Part shown: piece by piece, positions 24,730-35,655 of the stretch
How the letters are laid out: every line of letters begins with the position of its first letter
Numbering within the stretch: the first letter of the stretch is position 1
Origin: Terana coerulea
Lineage: Eukaryota; Basidiomycota; Agaricomycetes; Polyporales; Phanerochaetaceae
Length of the DNA: 41,742 bases
Direction: 5' to 3'
Assembly: GCA_024811115.1 (NCBI GenBank)
Contig: JAKOGH010001165.1
Location: 1 to 41,742, forward strand
Notes under the pieces: model-generated
The model's input: only the letters and a program-made list of their open reading frames with translations
Databases searched by the model: none
Told to the model about the DNA's origin: nothing
Made by a program: the position numbers and the translations under genes

Positions 24730-26948
24730 GATAGTCGTGAATGGTAAGCAAAGGGAAGCGGTAAGAGATCGGCCGCTGGTAAAGTCCAATGACTGATTAG
24801 CACCAGACGGCATTCGCATTGAAGGGGCGGAGACATACGGCGAATGCGTGTGCGACGAGACCAGCTCGAGCAGAAGTGTCTTAGGACGTGTAGCAGCGTA
24901 CAGTCTATCCCTTGCATTTTATAGCCATGACACACGGCGAGTAAATGCACCGAGCGCTTGGCGCTTGAAGGGTGATGTGCCTGATTTTGTGACGATCCTC
25001 CATGCGAAACTGCAACTCCATCACCAGTTCATTACTCAGTTGGCGGGTGAAACACAGATGTGCATTACCTATTCGCCGAACTTGTTTTGGAGACGGGCGA
25101 ATGGCGGAAGCGGTGCAATGCTGGTGAGCGGCGGGCCGGCGGCATCAATGCCATGTCAAAGCACGCCGCCGCAGACCGTCCTTGCACTTTCGGAGTTCAT
25201 AGCCGCAGTTCCAGAAGATCGGTTCCCGCCGCGTGTGATTCAATGTGGCGCAGAACAGGGGGGATACGCGCGAGATCGTGAAATGTGTCCTGTTGGCAGC
25301 GGAGTTGATCGCCTACGACGGACGCTACTAAGATACTGACACGGTGAGTGAAACTTCCATGCAAATGTAGAGACCCGAACATAGAAAGCTCACCTCACAC
25401 GCGCACACTTGCAGCAAAGGACGTAGACTGGAATACAAGATCTCCCTCGAGCAGCACGTTCCCCGATCGCGGGACACATGCTGGGTGTCTGCACGTTCTG
25501 CACCGTCGCGGGCGGTTAGAACACGAACACGCGAAGATTCTGTAGAGTCTACACTCCCTAGCGGATACTGATACTCTTATGCAGCATTCTGTTCCCTTGC
25601 GCAGTGTGTGTACAGGAGCTCGGCGACTATGGAGTCATCCACGCTGCTGTCGCCGTGTCTGGCCGCAGGAGATAAGTACTCGATGCGATTGGATGATTTT
25701 GAGAACCAATTACCCAGCATATATTCGATATTTGTCTGTGCCTGTATTCAGTCGAGTCAGCATGTGCATGAAGGCGAGGAGGCTGACAGTATAGAATCGT
25801 CATGGACGAAAGGAAGCCGGTTGACGCCAGATGGAGTGTAACTGTGTGAGCCGTGACAAGCTGCTCACGTGGCTTCGACGCCACAAAGTCGTCGCTTTCG
25901 CTCATCTCCGGTTGCGACAAGATCTTTCGGCGTAGGAGACGCCCATACCCCAACTTGAACTGCCAACTACCCTAACAACGACCCCTGCTCATGCAGCAAA
26001 GCTTGTCCTTGATTGTGCAGCGGGTAGTAGTTTCCTTGCATCTTCGTCATCATTGGTCTGTACAAGGTCTTAGATTCATGCCCTCGACTTGACGTTGCTT
26101 TGGTAAGTCAACAATTCTTTCTGCTTCGGGGCATCCTGATGGGGCGGATACGGGAACAGATATAGATCTGTTGAAAATTTTTGAATCTCACTCTTCAGAT
26201 GCATTCAGTGCTCTCAGCTCAACCCGAGATTGGAGGTCTATGAGCAAGGCAGTGCACATCCGTGAAGGCAGTGACTCCGCCTGACGATCAGCACGTTCGG
26301 TGAGATACTTACTGGTATTGGTGAGTTTTTCTCGGACTGACCTTGCCTTCTCGACTTCGGTGTGGCAGTAGACTGACCTCTCGGGCTTTCAGAGCAATGC
26401 GGACATCAGCGGGCTGGGAAAACAATCACCGTCGTCACTTCCATCTAGCCTGCTCAGTGAGGCTATTCTCACCATCACTATTCCATGGATGAGGACATTT
26501 GCCACGCATATGCGGGGGAAATTTTTCCCTCCCATTCACCCTCCTCTCCTGTTACCGTCGTGGACGACCCGCTACACCCCATGAATGATGATCTTCCGCG
26601 TTCATTGAACATCTGTGTTTGACTCTTGCAATCGTAGATACTCAACAACGGCCCATACACAAAGCATCCGTAACCACAATAGGCCACAGCACAAGTGAGT
26701 CAGGCAGGGTGTTGCCGATGATAGGCACCGAGGTACGAATACTTAAAGACCGCGCCAGACTCACAGGCTCCTTAATACCTGCTGGAATAGGTATCCTTTA
26801 GTTTCTGCGTTCGAATTTGGTCAGTGTCTACGGTTTTCATGAACTTTTTTCTTGTCGTAACTTACTGTGCCTGGTCAGGACACCGTTACGCTATAACAGT
26901 TCAAAACACAGCTATCTCATTCATTCACTTACGGAGTCACTCACGAAT
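24730..26948. other. gene-poor stretch
   Basis: Contains a 163-codon open frame at 24848-25339 (+) and several shorter ones, none with recognisable domains or splice support. The last 150 bases before 26949 are the probable promoter of the secreted-precursor gene. Confidence 0.45.
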
Positions 26949-27799
26949 ATGACAAAAGCCCTCGTTTTCGCGCTCATAATATGGATCACGGCACTCCCTT
27001 TTGTCTGGCTTATGCCGATAAAATCTGGGCTGGTCAATGTCGAAGAATTCAAGTCATCCCCATTCACTGGAGCACCTTACATCAACAAAGCTGAAGAGCC
27101 TCACGGTCACAAAGGGTTTCGCAAAAGAAGTGTAGTCCTTGGGGAACCTGTTCTGATCCCTGGAATTCGTCAAAGGTGAAGTTCCTCCCTGTTTGTCTGC
27201 CGTGGAATGCTCTGAATGACTACAATTGTAGGAATGATATCATGCCTAGAAAGACTAAGAACGCAATAGCGGCGGCAAAACACAGCCAGCGCGTAGCGGA
27301 ACATGGCGGTGCGCCAACTGTGGACTCCATCATCAGTAGCCTCAGAAACGGGTAGGGCGCAAAGTTCCGGCTTCGTGTTGCACATTTTGCTTATGCCTCA
27401 TGTCTTAGCGCCTCGAGATTCAGAAGGGAACGCATCCGTATGAAGGAAGACGTGGAGCCCACGAGTGGAGCCTTCTCGTCTCCGGGTGCTGGCGCCCCGT
27501 TCATGCTACAACACGGACATGGGGGTGGGCATGGCTTCCACGGCTTTGGGGGTGGCTTCAAGCGCATGCATCGGTGAGTCGGGCTTCATCCCAAGCTGGC
27601 GGAGACCGTAGGCTCACAGGCTTTGCTGCAGTAGCGCTGAGGAACGCGACGTACCTGAAGGGCAACTTAGGATGCAGTTTGACAGCGCGCCGCCCCTTGA
27701 TCCTGTCATCGAAGGCCTGAGGAGCGGGTAAGTTTCTCGACCACTGCACTGTACTGCGATGACTCATTTACTCTTTGCAGTGTCACTACGTTTGACTAG
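26949..27799 (+). CDS. GAP-motif secreted protein 1, possible kexin-processed precursor
   Basis: Five exons give 208 aa: 26949-27175, 27232-27351, 27409-27573, 27632-27727, 27781-27799. All introns are phase 2. The N-terminus is a signal peptide (MTKALVFALIIWITALPFVW). Two full copies of a 15-residue motif occur: GAPTVDSIISSLRNG (102-116) and SAPPLDPVIEGLRSG (189-203). A decayed copy begins GAPYINKAEE at 41. Kexin-type sites follow the first and decayed copies (FRKR at 57-60, RFRR at 119-122), and GFKR lies further on. A Gly/His-rich segment (HGHGGGHGFHGFGGGF) precedes GFKR. The product ends VTTFD. Exon order, intron phase and the 19-nt last exon are shared with the paralogue at 30933-31624. 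I know no named family; a precursor of secreted peptides is inferred. Confidence 0.75.
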
Positions 27800-28177
27800 G
27801 GATTAGCAGTAAATTATTGAGCGCAGTGGAGATCCTCAATACAATATATATATTCCGTAGGCTTCAGCTTGAGCCAGGCCCGACCTTGACATCGCTTGCT
27901 TAGAGAGCCACAGCCCTGCGGTGAATTCTAAATCAACGCTCACCTTCTCAATTGAAAAGCCCCTGTGAGTGCCTTGTACCTGAGCGTGGCGGTGTGTTGT
28001 AAATATGCGAATCAGCCGTTTCTGCCGACTCACTTGATTGAATCAGCAAACTAAATCAAACAAGTGCCGCCCGAGAGCCAAAAGAGAGTAGAAAGCAAGC
28101 GATCAGCGGGTTCGTACGCTTTAACTACTTGCTCTCTAGCTTGAACTATAGACCGCTACCATCACCACTCGGCGACA
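27800..28177. promoter_or_regulatory. intergenic region upstream of the methyltransferase
   Basis: Separates two genes on the same strand. It should hold the terminator of the secreted-protein gene and the promoter of the methyltransferase. TTCCGTAGGCTTCAGCTTG and its surroundings show no defined element, and no TATA box is clear. Confidence 0.35.
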
Positions 28178-29429
28178 ATGGCCTCACTTCCACGGGAGGC
28201 CGAACAAAGCTCGTCGTCAAGCTCTTATACGCTTCAGGTCAGTATTGGCTTTTCGTATAACGCTCTCATTCATAATCTGGTCTTAGAACGCGAATGTGGC
28301 GCCAGAGGAAACTGTCCGGTAAGCTTAGCTGGCTCGGAGGGATGACCAGTGCACTTAGGAAAGAGCCACTTCTCAACAGTCTGGACGAGCTACATGATGC
28401 ATTCCGCAAGTATTTCGGTGGCCAACTCTCCTTCGCATCGCTAAACGAAACGAACCCTCCGTCCCGCATTCTCGAAGTCGGGTGAGTGACGATGGCAGGC
28501 CAGTGGCTGACGTCTCACTGTGATATTTCAGGTCAGGCAGCGGCGCATGGTACGAATCTTACTACGTGCCCTATTTTTATGCTCATCATATGCAGGGCTA
28601 TACAAGCCGCCAAAGAATTCCCCGAAGCAGATGTCATCGCTGTGGATCTAAACCTGCCGCCCCGCCGGTGAGTGTGTGCCTTCCTTCTCGAGGGACTGAA
28701 TGCTCAGTACGGTCATGCATCTGCAGGGAGTTCCCCCGGAATGTGACATTTCAGCAACTCGATATCACGGAGAATATCCCGTTCGCCTCAGAGACGTTCG
28801 ACGTTGTGCACGCTCGTTTTGTCTTAATGCATGTACGTCAACCGGATACCACTATTAGATATATGTTCCCATACGACGCCTATTAAAACCGCACTAGATT
28901 CCGAATGGGGCGCAGGTCCTCCACCGCATAATTGAGCTTTTGAAGCCGGGCGGATGGCTTCTTATTGAGGAGCCCGACGGCGCAAATGCGCTGAACGTCG
29001 GAAATCCCACTGGCCCGGCGATGACGGCCTACACGCGGGCGTTTCACGGTATGTTGCAAGCTCGGGGAGCGGACGCGTGTATAGCTCAGAAGTACGAGCA
29101 CATCTTGCGGTCTTGCGGAGTATTTAACAATATCAACGTCATGAATGTCGCCGTGCCCATGTCGGCTCCATGTTCGGGTTAGTAATGTTTAAGATGCACA
29201 GCTCGTATTTGTCAATTTCATGCGTTCTATTATAGATCCGTTGCTGCTCAACCTCGGTCGGGTATACATGAAGACTGCCGTCCAAGTGGCTCAATATCTC
29301 CCGCAAAAGCTTGCCTCGCAAGGGTTCACGCAGGATATGATTGACAGGCATCTGGAGGAGCTCCTCGACCCCGCGAATAGTATTACCTCTACGATATACT
29401 TCGTCTGGGCTCACAAACGCGCAGCCTGA
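28178..29429 (+). CDS. class I SAM-dependent methyltransferase
   Basis: Eight exons give 294 aa: 28178-28237, 28287-28318, 28359-28481, 28532-28549, 28596-28667, 28727-28832, 28898-29177, 29236-29429. Motif I, ILEVGSGSGAW (about 68-78), is split by two introns around an 18-nt exon. The second acidic motif VIAVDLN, then NVTFQQLDITENIPF and FDVVHARFVLMH follow as expected. LLKPGGWLLIEEPDG is the post-motif strand. It is related to the fungal TAM/LaeA-like group often seen near secondary-metabolite genes; the substrate cannot be told. It lies between secreted-protein paralogues, so a role in modifying their products is possible but unsupported. The second intron is unusually short (40 nt). Confidence 0.88.
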
Positions 29430-29990
29430 GTGTAGCCTTTTGGAAGTGTACTTAGTAGATCTTGCAGCGGTGTTGCTCAATGCACGGAGCCACGACCCGC
29501 CATGGTCCAATATTTAACTCCAGTTAATTATGCTATGACATGTACGGAAGATCACAAGACCGTCTTGGAGCACGATTACCGTATCAAACTCAACAGGACG
29601 GACAGAGGGATGTTTTTGTGAGCAGTCAGCGAAGTTGCCCCGTTGCAGCTCGTTAGTGGATTGTACGTCGTCCGAGTAGCTCACAGCAAAAGAGTGCGTG
29701 TAACTGAGCTCAAACACAACAGCCTACGTCGTTCGGTCGAAGGCAATACTCGCTCTTACCTGCATCCCGGCATTGATCTTATACTGGAAGTAGGGTAATG
29801 GGACCAGCCATCAACGATACGTGCAATATGTCTGACATGACTACCACAAGAAGAGGTGGGTATCAGCAATGCTGGGGCGTACTGTATCCAGTCTGCTAGA
29901 ACCGCACTGGCACTCATATACTCTGCCACTCCGAGTCTCCTAAGTCGGAGTGTACGACTGGTGCTTGGTAATATGCTAGTACTGTTGCGG
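29430..29990. other. intergenic between convergent genes
   Basis: Lies between the 3' ends of the methyltransferase (+) and the small secreted gene 3 (-). No gene or structured repeat seen. Confidence 0.45.
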
Positions 29991-30014
29991 TCTATTAGCA
30001 ACATGGCGTTAGAG

Positions 30015-30212
30015 TTAAGTCGAGAAAGTTAAGAAAAACTGAACATAATCAGCTACACACCAGTTTGCGTTCCACAAGCTCTCGATAGATGGATCCAAGT
30101 GCGGAGCTCCATTGCCCATCACACCCACGATTTTGATTGGGACAGCGACAGCTGGCGGCGTCGAACAGCCTAGGCCAACCAAAAGGGTTATTGCCGCAAT
30201 GGTAAATCGCAT
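30015..30212 (-). CDS. GAP-motif secreted protein 3, short member
   Basis: From ATG 30212 the product has a signal peptide (MRFTIAAITLLVGLGCST, probable cleavage after AVA) and one copy of the family motif, GAPHLDPSIESLWNA. Unspliced, it gives 65 aa ending at 30015. A donor at 30060 (AACTG|GTGTGT) sits where the other family members have theirs. Splicing to the acceptor ending 29992 would make TG|A, an immediate stop. The mature peptide would then be about 26 residues ending WNAN. It has no kexin site. The motif match and position support family membership; the exact 3' end is open. Confidence 0.5.
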   Translation of the reverse strand: MRFTIAAITLLVGLGCSTPPAVAVPIKIVGVMGNGAPHLDPSIESLWNANWCVADYVQFFLTFST

Positions 30213-30932
30213 ATTGGAGATACTGCTGGAAAGGAGTAAGGGCTGGAAGGCTTTTTGTCAGCTAAGAGGAGTATGACCAAACTGTCACATTTACATACCA
30301 ACCAGTGCCAAGCCGCAAAGAAACGAAGCGGAGGTTCTTGAGCCGGAAAAACCTGCGCTCGCTGAGATAGCTAGAAGCCATATATATACTATTCTGGGGA
30401 CCTCGTGCTACGCGCAGCTTGCGGAAGAAACGCTTGTGCTTCCAGACCGCAGTGCAGTGCACCGCTGTACCTGTCGCTGACCAAAAGTTAGTTGCACAAA
30501 ATCATTGATAAATGGCAGAACATACTGCCCAACACAGAGCATCCACGAGGTCGTCATAGCCTCGTCTCAGACCGAGCCAAACAAGTGCACTCATTCACAC
30601 CAATGATACTTTTTGTGGCCACTTGTATCTTTCTGGGATCACAATCCGTCAAACCACCGATAGAATATCACAAAACAATCGCTTTGACTTACTCAATGCG
30701 CGTCGTGGAATGATGCAAAAGGCGGGCACTCAAAATGCGGTATTTTGTTACCGTGATACGCAGGTATGCAACGATACCTCGCTGCAGCAGCGGCATCGCA
30801 TCTATGCACCTTCCGAGTGCTATTCAAGTCTCGAGAACCAGACTCGGACTCGGCCGCTCTCGCCGATGTCTCGCTGAAGGACACGTCGATACAACACGAT
30901 ACTTGTGATATATAGCGCACTACAGCTACTCT
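30213..30932. other. intergenic between two secreted paralogues
   Basis: Upstream region of secreted gene 3 and downstream region of gene 2, both on the minus strand. A plus-strand frame at 30492-30713 has a hydrophobic segment but no motif, and I do not count it as a gene. Confidence 0.4.
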
Positions 30933-31624
30933 CTACATGAACGTTAACCTGCTGCAGAAGGCGAGGAGCGTGAGCTTTCTGCGCATCCAGTGTGTCGATG
31001 TGAAGCTCACCCGTTTCGCAAGCCTTCAATAGCAGGATCAACGGTCGGCGCACCGTCAAATTCAAAGTCTGCGGCACCGTCAGGCGGTGCAGAGATACCA
31101 CCTTTTTCTGCGCTACAAGCACAAGTGAGCACCCGCTATCTCGCAGCGAGAATCAATGGGAGGCTCACCGCGGCGCACGCTCATTGAAATCGCCCCTGCG
31201 GCGTACCACACCGCGCCCTTCGTCGCTATGCCTAAAAGAGGCTCTGGCTTCAGGAGCTAACAGAGCCCCGCTAGAAGAGTCTGTCTCCAGTTCCTCCTCC
31301 CCCAGGCTTTGGCTTGTCCTTTTGAATCTCGTCTCCCTGTATAAAATAGCGCCTCAGTTAGATACAGACAGGCTTATAGATGTGACGTTTACCCATTTCT
31401 AATTCTGTCTATCACCTTGGAATCGAATGGTGCCCCATTGTACGCTCCCTGTTCGTGCATCGTGATAGGTAGCGTTACGGTACCGGGGGTATGTCGAGCT
31501 GGAATGTCCCGTTAAAGGCGCTCAGCCCCGTAGACATCCTCGAAGAATACGACATCGGGAGCGGAAACACGAATGGAAGCGTAGCAATCCACAAAGCCGT
31601 GGCATATATGAGCCGGTTCGTCAT
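30933..31624 (-). CDS. GAP-motif secreted protein 2, possible kexin-processed precursor
   Basis: Five exons give 161 aa: 31484-31624, 31393-31448, 31169-31336, 31011-31112, 30933-30951. The signal peptide MTNRLIYATALWIATLPFVF clearly resembles that of the gene at 26949. Motif copies are GAPFDSKVIDRIRNG (52-66) and GAPTVDPAIEGLRNG (142-156). RFKR follows the first copy at once, and a VVRRR site lies further on, as in the paralogue. Both motif copies end at a split Gly codon, GG|GT. The last exon (19 nt, RLTFM) mirrors VTTFD in the sister gene and has a tandem CAGCAG acceptor. The first intron would be only 35 nt, so its ends are the weak point. Compared with gene 1, the Gly/His-rich part is absent. 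Confidence 0.7.
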
Positions 31625-32460
31625 AATTGGAATATAATGGGGAAGCGATGTGTATAGGGTCGTGAGGAGGTACCTGGAAATAACTGGACTGTGAGTGAAA
31701 AGGCAGTGAAGCAATAGCAGATAGTACCCACCAGTACCAGCCGTGGTCGTTACAAAGGATCTGTCCTGCAGATAGTGAAAGCTGGCAGGTGTGCGAGGCT
31801 CTTAAATATTCCAAGAGCTGGATTGACAGTATCTAAAAGTGCTAGGAGATAGATGGCTCACATGCGTCATCTGCTACCATCGGTGGTCTGTCGATGGGAA
31901 TGCACTTGCCGCTGTGCTCAACCGTTGAGGGAAGGCTAGTATCCGCGACTTCATCCAGCATCCGTGCTCGAAATAGATACGAGCGCAAATGATCAACAAG
32001 TGCTCAAGATCATCAGCCATGGTTGCCTGGGTAGATGTTGAAAGGCTGGTCAATCAATGACACGGCGGAAAGAACGCGGAGCTGGACCAGGAAGAAAGCA
32101 CTGCTCAACACGAGACGCAACTGCGGACATGATGGCGTCCGAGAATTCCAGATACAAGTCAATCGAAGACAGATATAGTTCTGTGTAATCAAGGTCAGCA
32201 TGCAAAGGAAGGAACATAACAATCAGGGTTAGGACACGGGTTGGTCAGATTCAGATACTCACCTCACGACTTACAACCCGTTCACACCAAGAGACACTAT
32301 AGCTAGTAAGTAAGTCCGTCACTAGTAAGAAGCCCTCCCGCGTAACCTTCCATGTGGATTCTTATCGGTACGGAAGCTGCGCGTCCAATGTTGGACGTTC
32401 AACGTTCAGTGGTGAACAAACATTATGTAGTAGAATTGCGCAGAGTAGGTTCGCAGATCG
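31625..32460. other. intergenic
   Basis: Starts with the upstream region of secreted gene 2. No further genes are supported. An inverted GTCCAATGTTGGAC lies near 32387-32400, just left of the transposon. Confidence 0.4.
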
Positions 32461-32470
32461 TGGTGAAGGA
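32461..32470. repeat. left target-site duplication TGGTGAAGGA
   Basis: Exact copy of 33156-33165 on the other side of the inverted-repeat element. Confidence 0.8.
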
Positions 32471-33155
32471 GGCCCCCCGAATATCGGTTTAGATGTACGA
32501 TCAAGCGCCGGACATAAATCGTCGCGCCGAAGGCGCGAGCCCCGATCCGCTGGAGGACATAAAGGGCAAAATTTGGCCGGAAGTCCGATCTTGTGCGAGG
32601 ATATAGACCGTGCCCGGGCGGGAGAGTCCGATCTAGCGCCGGACATAATTCGGCCATGCGGCGACCAATCTCGCGGTGATAAGTGGTTTGTTATCGACCA
32701 CAAATTGGAGCTTACCGATACGCGTATCTGTAGGTGGCCTTTTGTAGTCCGATAACAAACTGATAGTGTCAGTTCGTTACCTCCGTGCGTCTGCGAACGA
32801 GACTGCAACCAGCCCGAAGTGGCGCATCGCAGTGTGATGACTGTGATCCGTCACACGCCCATCAGCCAAGGTTGCTCAACATTCAATGTCGCTGCCAGCG
32901 GGCTGGAACGTTGTGTTTTGGGAGCTTGTAGTATGATATATAGTGTGAGAGGCTTTGCGCGAAGCGCAAGCGATTTTTGTCATTTTCCTGTCATTTCTGC
33001 GTTTTTTGGAACATATACCCGAAAAACGGCTATAAATAGGTCAAAATGACGGACCCCGATCAAGCGCCGGACACAAACAGCCCAAAACCTTGTGGACATA
33101 AAACCCCTAAAAGGGGTCACTTTGGATCGTACATCTAAACCGATATTCGGGGGCC
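32471..33155. mobile_element. non-autonomous DNA transposon (MITE-like) with 31-32 bp TIRs
   Basis: The left end (32471-32502) reads GGCCCCCCGAATATCGG...GATC. The right end (33125-33155) is its inverse complement, apart from one C in the homopolymer. The identical 10-mer TGGTGAAGGA flanks both ends (32461-32470 and 33156-33165), a target-site duplication. The 685-bp interior encodes no transposase. It has a sub-terminal motif GCGCCGGACATAA in several direct copies (near 32505, 32550, 32635, 33063, 33091, some imperfect) plus hairpins such as ACCCCTAAAAGGGGT. A 9-11 bp duplication is typical of Mutator-like elements; the superfamily is otherwise unassigned. Near-perfect ends suggest recent movement. 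Confidence 0.85.
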
Positions 33156-33165
33156 TGGTGAAGGA
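33156..33165. repeat. right target-site duplication TGGTGAAGGA
   Basis: Exact copy of 32461-32470, directly abutting the right inverted repeat. Confidence 0.8.
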
Positions 33166-35655
33166 GGAAAGGAAAAACACCAAGCGCCGTTGAGGGGATC
33201 TGACGCGCTTTGATTTGGCTTTCACTCCAACCACCACCTCGACACAGCTCATCTTCGAATACAGCTTCTCTACACATCTTCCATGCACGGTGTACACCCG
33301 ACGTGACTATTGTCAGTATATACGCCTTGATTCGCTCGTCTAGATGCCAGCTCCACTCAGAAACGGTCCCCAAACCAACGGGACCCCCGCTATTCGCCCC
33401 AAGCTGTCGGTGCTCGGTTTTGGGCTTGTGACCCGGCTCTACGGCACGACCCACGTATCACCAAACAGATGCTGCAGAGCTCCAGCATCATCTACAAGCG
33501 TTGTGGCGTGCGGACACAGCATTAACCGAGCTGTACGGCACTACCAGCGGGCGAAGTAGGCTGAGCATGTAGACCAGCGGGCAGGCAATCTCTGATGTAC
33601 GTAAGCTATCCTCGCATTCTTACCTATACGCTTACCGAACGGTTGTAAAGACGACCTTGCACAACCTACGTGTCGGTCAATTCCCTGAACACAAAGCTGG
33701 GACACGAGCGCACTCCCTGCTTCTACTCGTTGACACAAATCTGCCCGCTCGGAAGTAGCAGCACTGTGGTCTAAACGCACCTGGAGCATCAGCCAGATAT
33801 CAAGACTAAGACTGGCTCTCGTTTGTCAATGTACCGCTCAAGAACACCTCAGCGCAACACCACCTCGACAAGCCGTCAATACTGGACGCACATGGAGATG
33901 GTTGCTCGTGAGTCTTTCTCTCGTTTTATACATGTGAGAAGATGTCTCACTAGATTACTGAACGTGCCCAGACGAGCCTCTCACCTCCCCGCTACGACCT
34001 GATACCACACCATCCGCCTATCCAAATCGATAGTTGATACCATTACCGTCTTCGCTAACGATCGGCTCGGATGCATCAGTGGAATTGCTCTATTACACCT
34101 TCCAGAGAGGAGGAGGCGTAGTATAGGTACCGCAAATGGCTTGCCGAGTCTATGTACGTGTTATGGTTAGACCTGTCACTATGAGGCGAATGATCGTTTA
34201 TTCAGGGAACAAGACAGCTATGCGTAAATTTTGGCATGGGCTAATCACCCCTCTTCGCTGTGGGCATTGACTACAAGCATCAAAGAATACATTTTGACCA
34301 CGCAAATTTCATGAACCTCAAATAGCGCTTCACGTTCATGGCCTATACTTCACTTCAAGTTGCTGCAACCTCGCCTTTGGTGGTCTCCTTTGACGCTTAC
34401 CCTTCAACGCGAGCCGACCTGAACTGCTACAACCTCGGGCTGTGCACCCTCCACTAAGGACGGATCGACATGACCAAAAGACAGCCAATTGGCTTTGACT
34501 AGCTTCCTCAAAAGCTCCTCTCCTCTCCATGTTGCGTCTACGACGGCGGTTACGTCACCGGGCCCGCTTCTGGCTCGATGGGTAGCAAGGTGGCCTGTTC
34601 TGCTGGGAGTGACTGATCTTCCACTCTACCACGCACAGTATGAAAGAAGACTGATAGCGTTGCACGCGTTGTTTGTCTCAGCAGGAACTCCAATACATTT
34701 CGCTCTTCTTTCATCCCAACTTGAGGCCAATCCTTCTGTTCATATGATTGTAACATGCGTGACGAGTCGACGGCGGACAGGCTGCGTTGAAGGCAACACC
34801 GACCAGTACTTAATGGACATTACTTGGGATGTCTGATCTCTGCGCTTTTACAGTCTTAAGGACCTGGATATATGAGCTGCACATTCCAGATACTACAAAA
34901 CAAGACCTCTTTGAACGATGCAAATCCAAACGTTCAGCAGCTTGTCACGTTGTGGAGTATGATCGCATGAATAGCTTGTATGTATACCTTGGAGGTGTGT
35001 GTTCCCGTCATCACGTTGACATTAATATTGGCAGCTTGAAGTTCAAGTTGGCGGTTTAGCGCTCCTGGGATTATTTCACTTGAATGCCGGTTTGATCGCC
35101 ATCATCCCCGCCTAACCATGCCAGTGACACTTACTCTGACCACCGCATACACCCATGCCTCTCATGCATCTGCCATTGCCTTAACCCGGCCGACGTGTGT
35201 ACTCTCGATCCCACAACACGGCCTTTGAGCCGTAGTATGATGTGCGCCGGATGAAAAGGCTGTACGTCTCAGCGCTCAGCGTCGAAAACCACGTCCGCAG
35301 AGCAACCTCAATGAAATATCGTCGCAAAGCATCCTGAAGAGTATCGCAGCGTCGATACCTACCTTTCCTTCATATCGCCAGTCGCAACTGCTACTCGCTG
35401 GCCGGTCCCATGACTTGGGCATCCTCCGAAGATCGACCGTGACGATGACAAAGGCACTCCTTCGAAGGTATGACCGTCGAACTCGGCTGCAGAGACACTG
35501 TAGGGGCCTCTCCAAGGTTTTCCTGGGGTTCCCACTCGCATTCCTCGCCCCGGCCCGACGGGATTCAACCAGCCCTGCACGCTCTTAAAAGCTAGCTCTG
35601 GTACAACCTAGTCGATTCTACCCATCACCCTCCCATCTCACCGACGATTCGCAAA
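33166..35655. other. long stretch without a resolved gene
   Basis: A frame from ATG 33344 (MPAPLRNGPQTNGTPAIRPK) follows CT-rich sequence and could be a first exon, but no continuation was found. Frames at 34489-34836 (+) and 34550-34756 (-) are open and unrecognised. The last 100 bases are the SDR promoter, ending in CCCATCTCACCGACGATTCG before its start codon. Confidence 0.4.
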
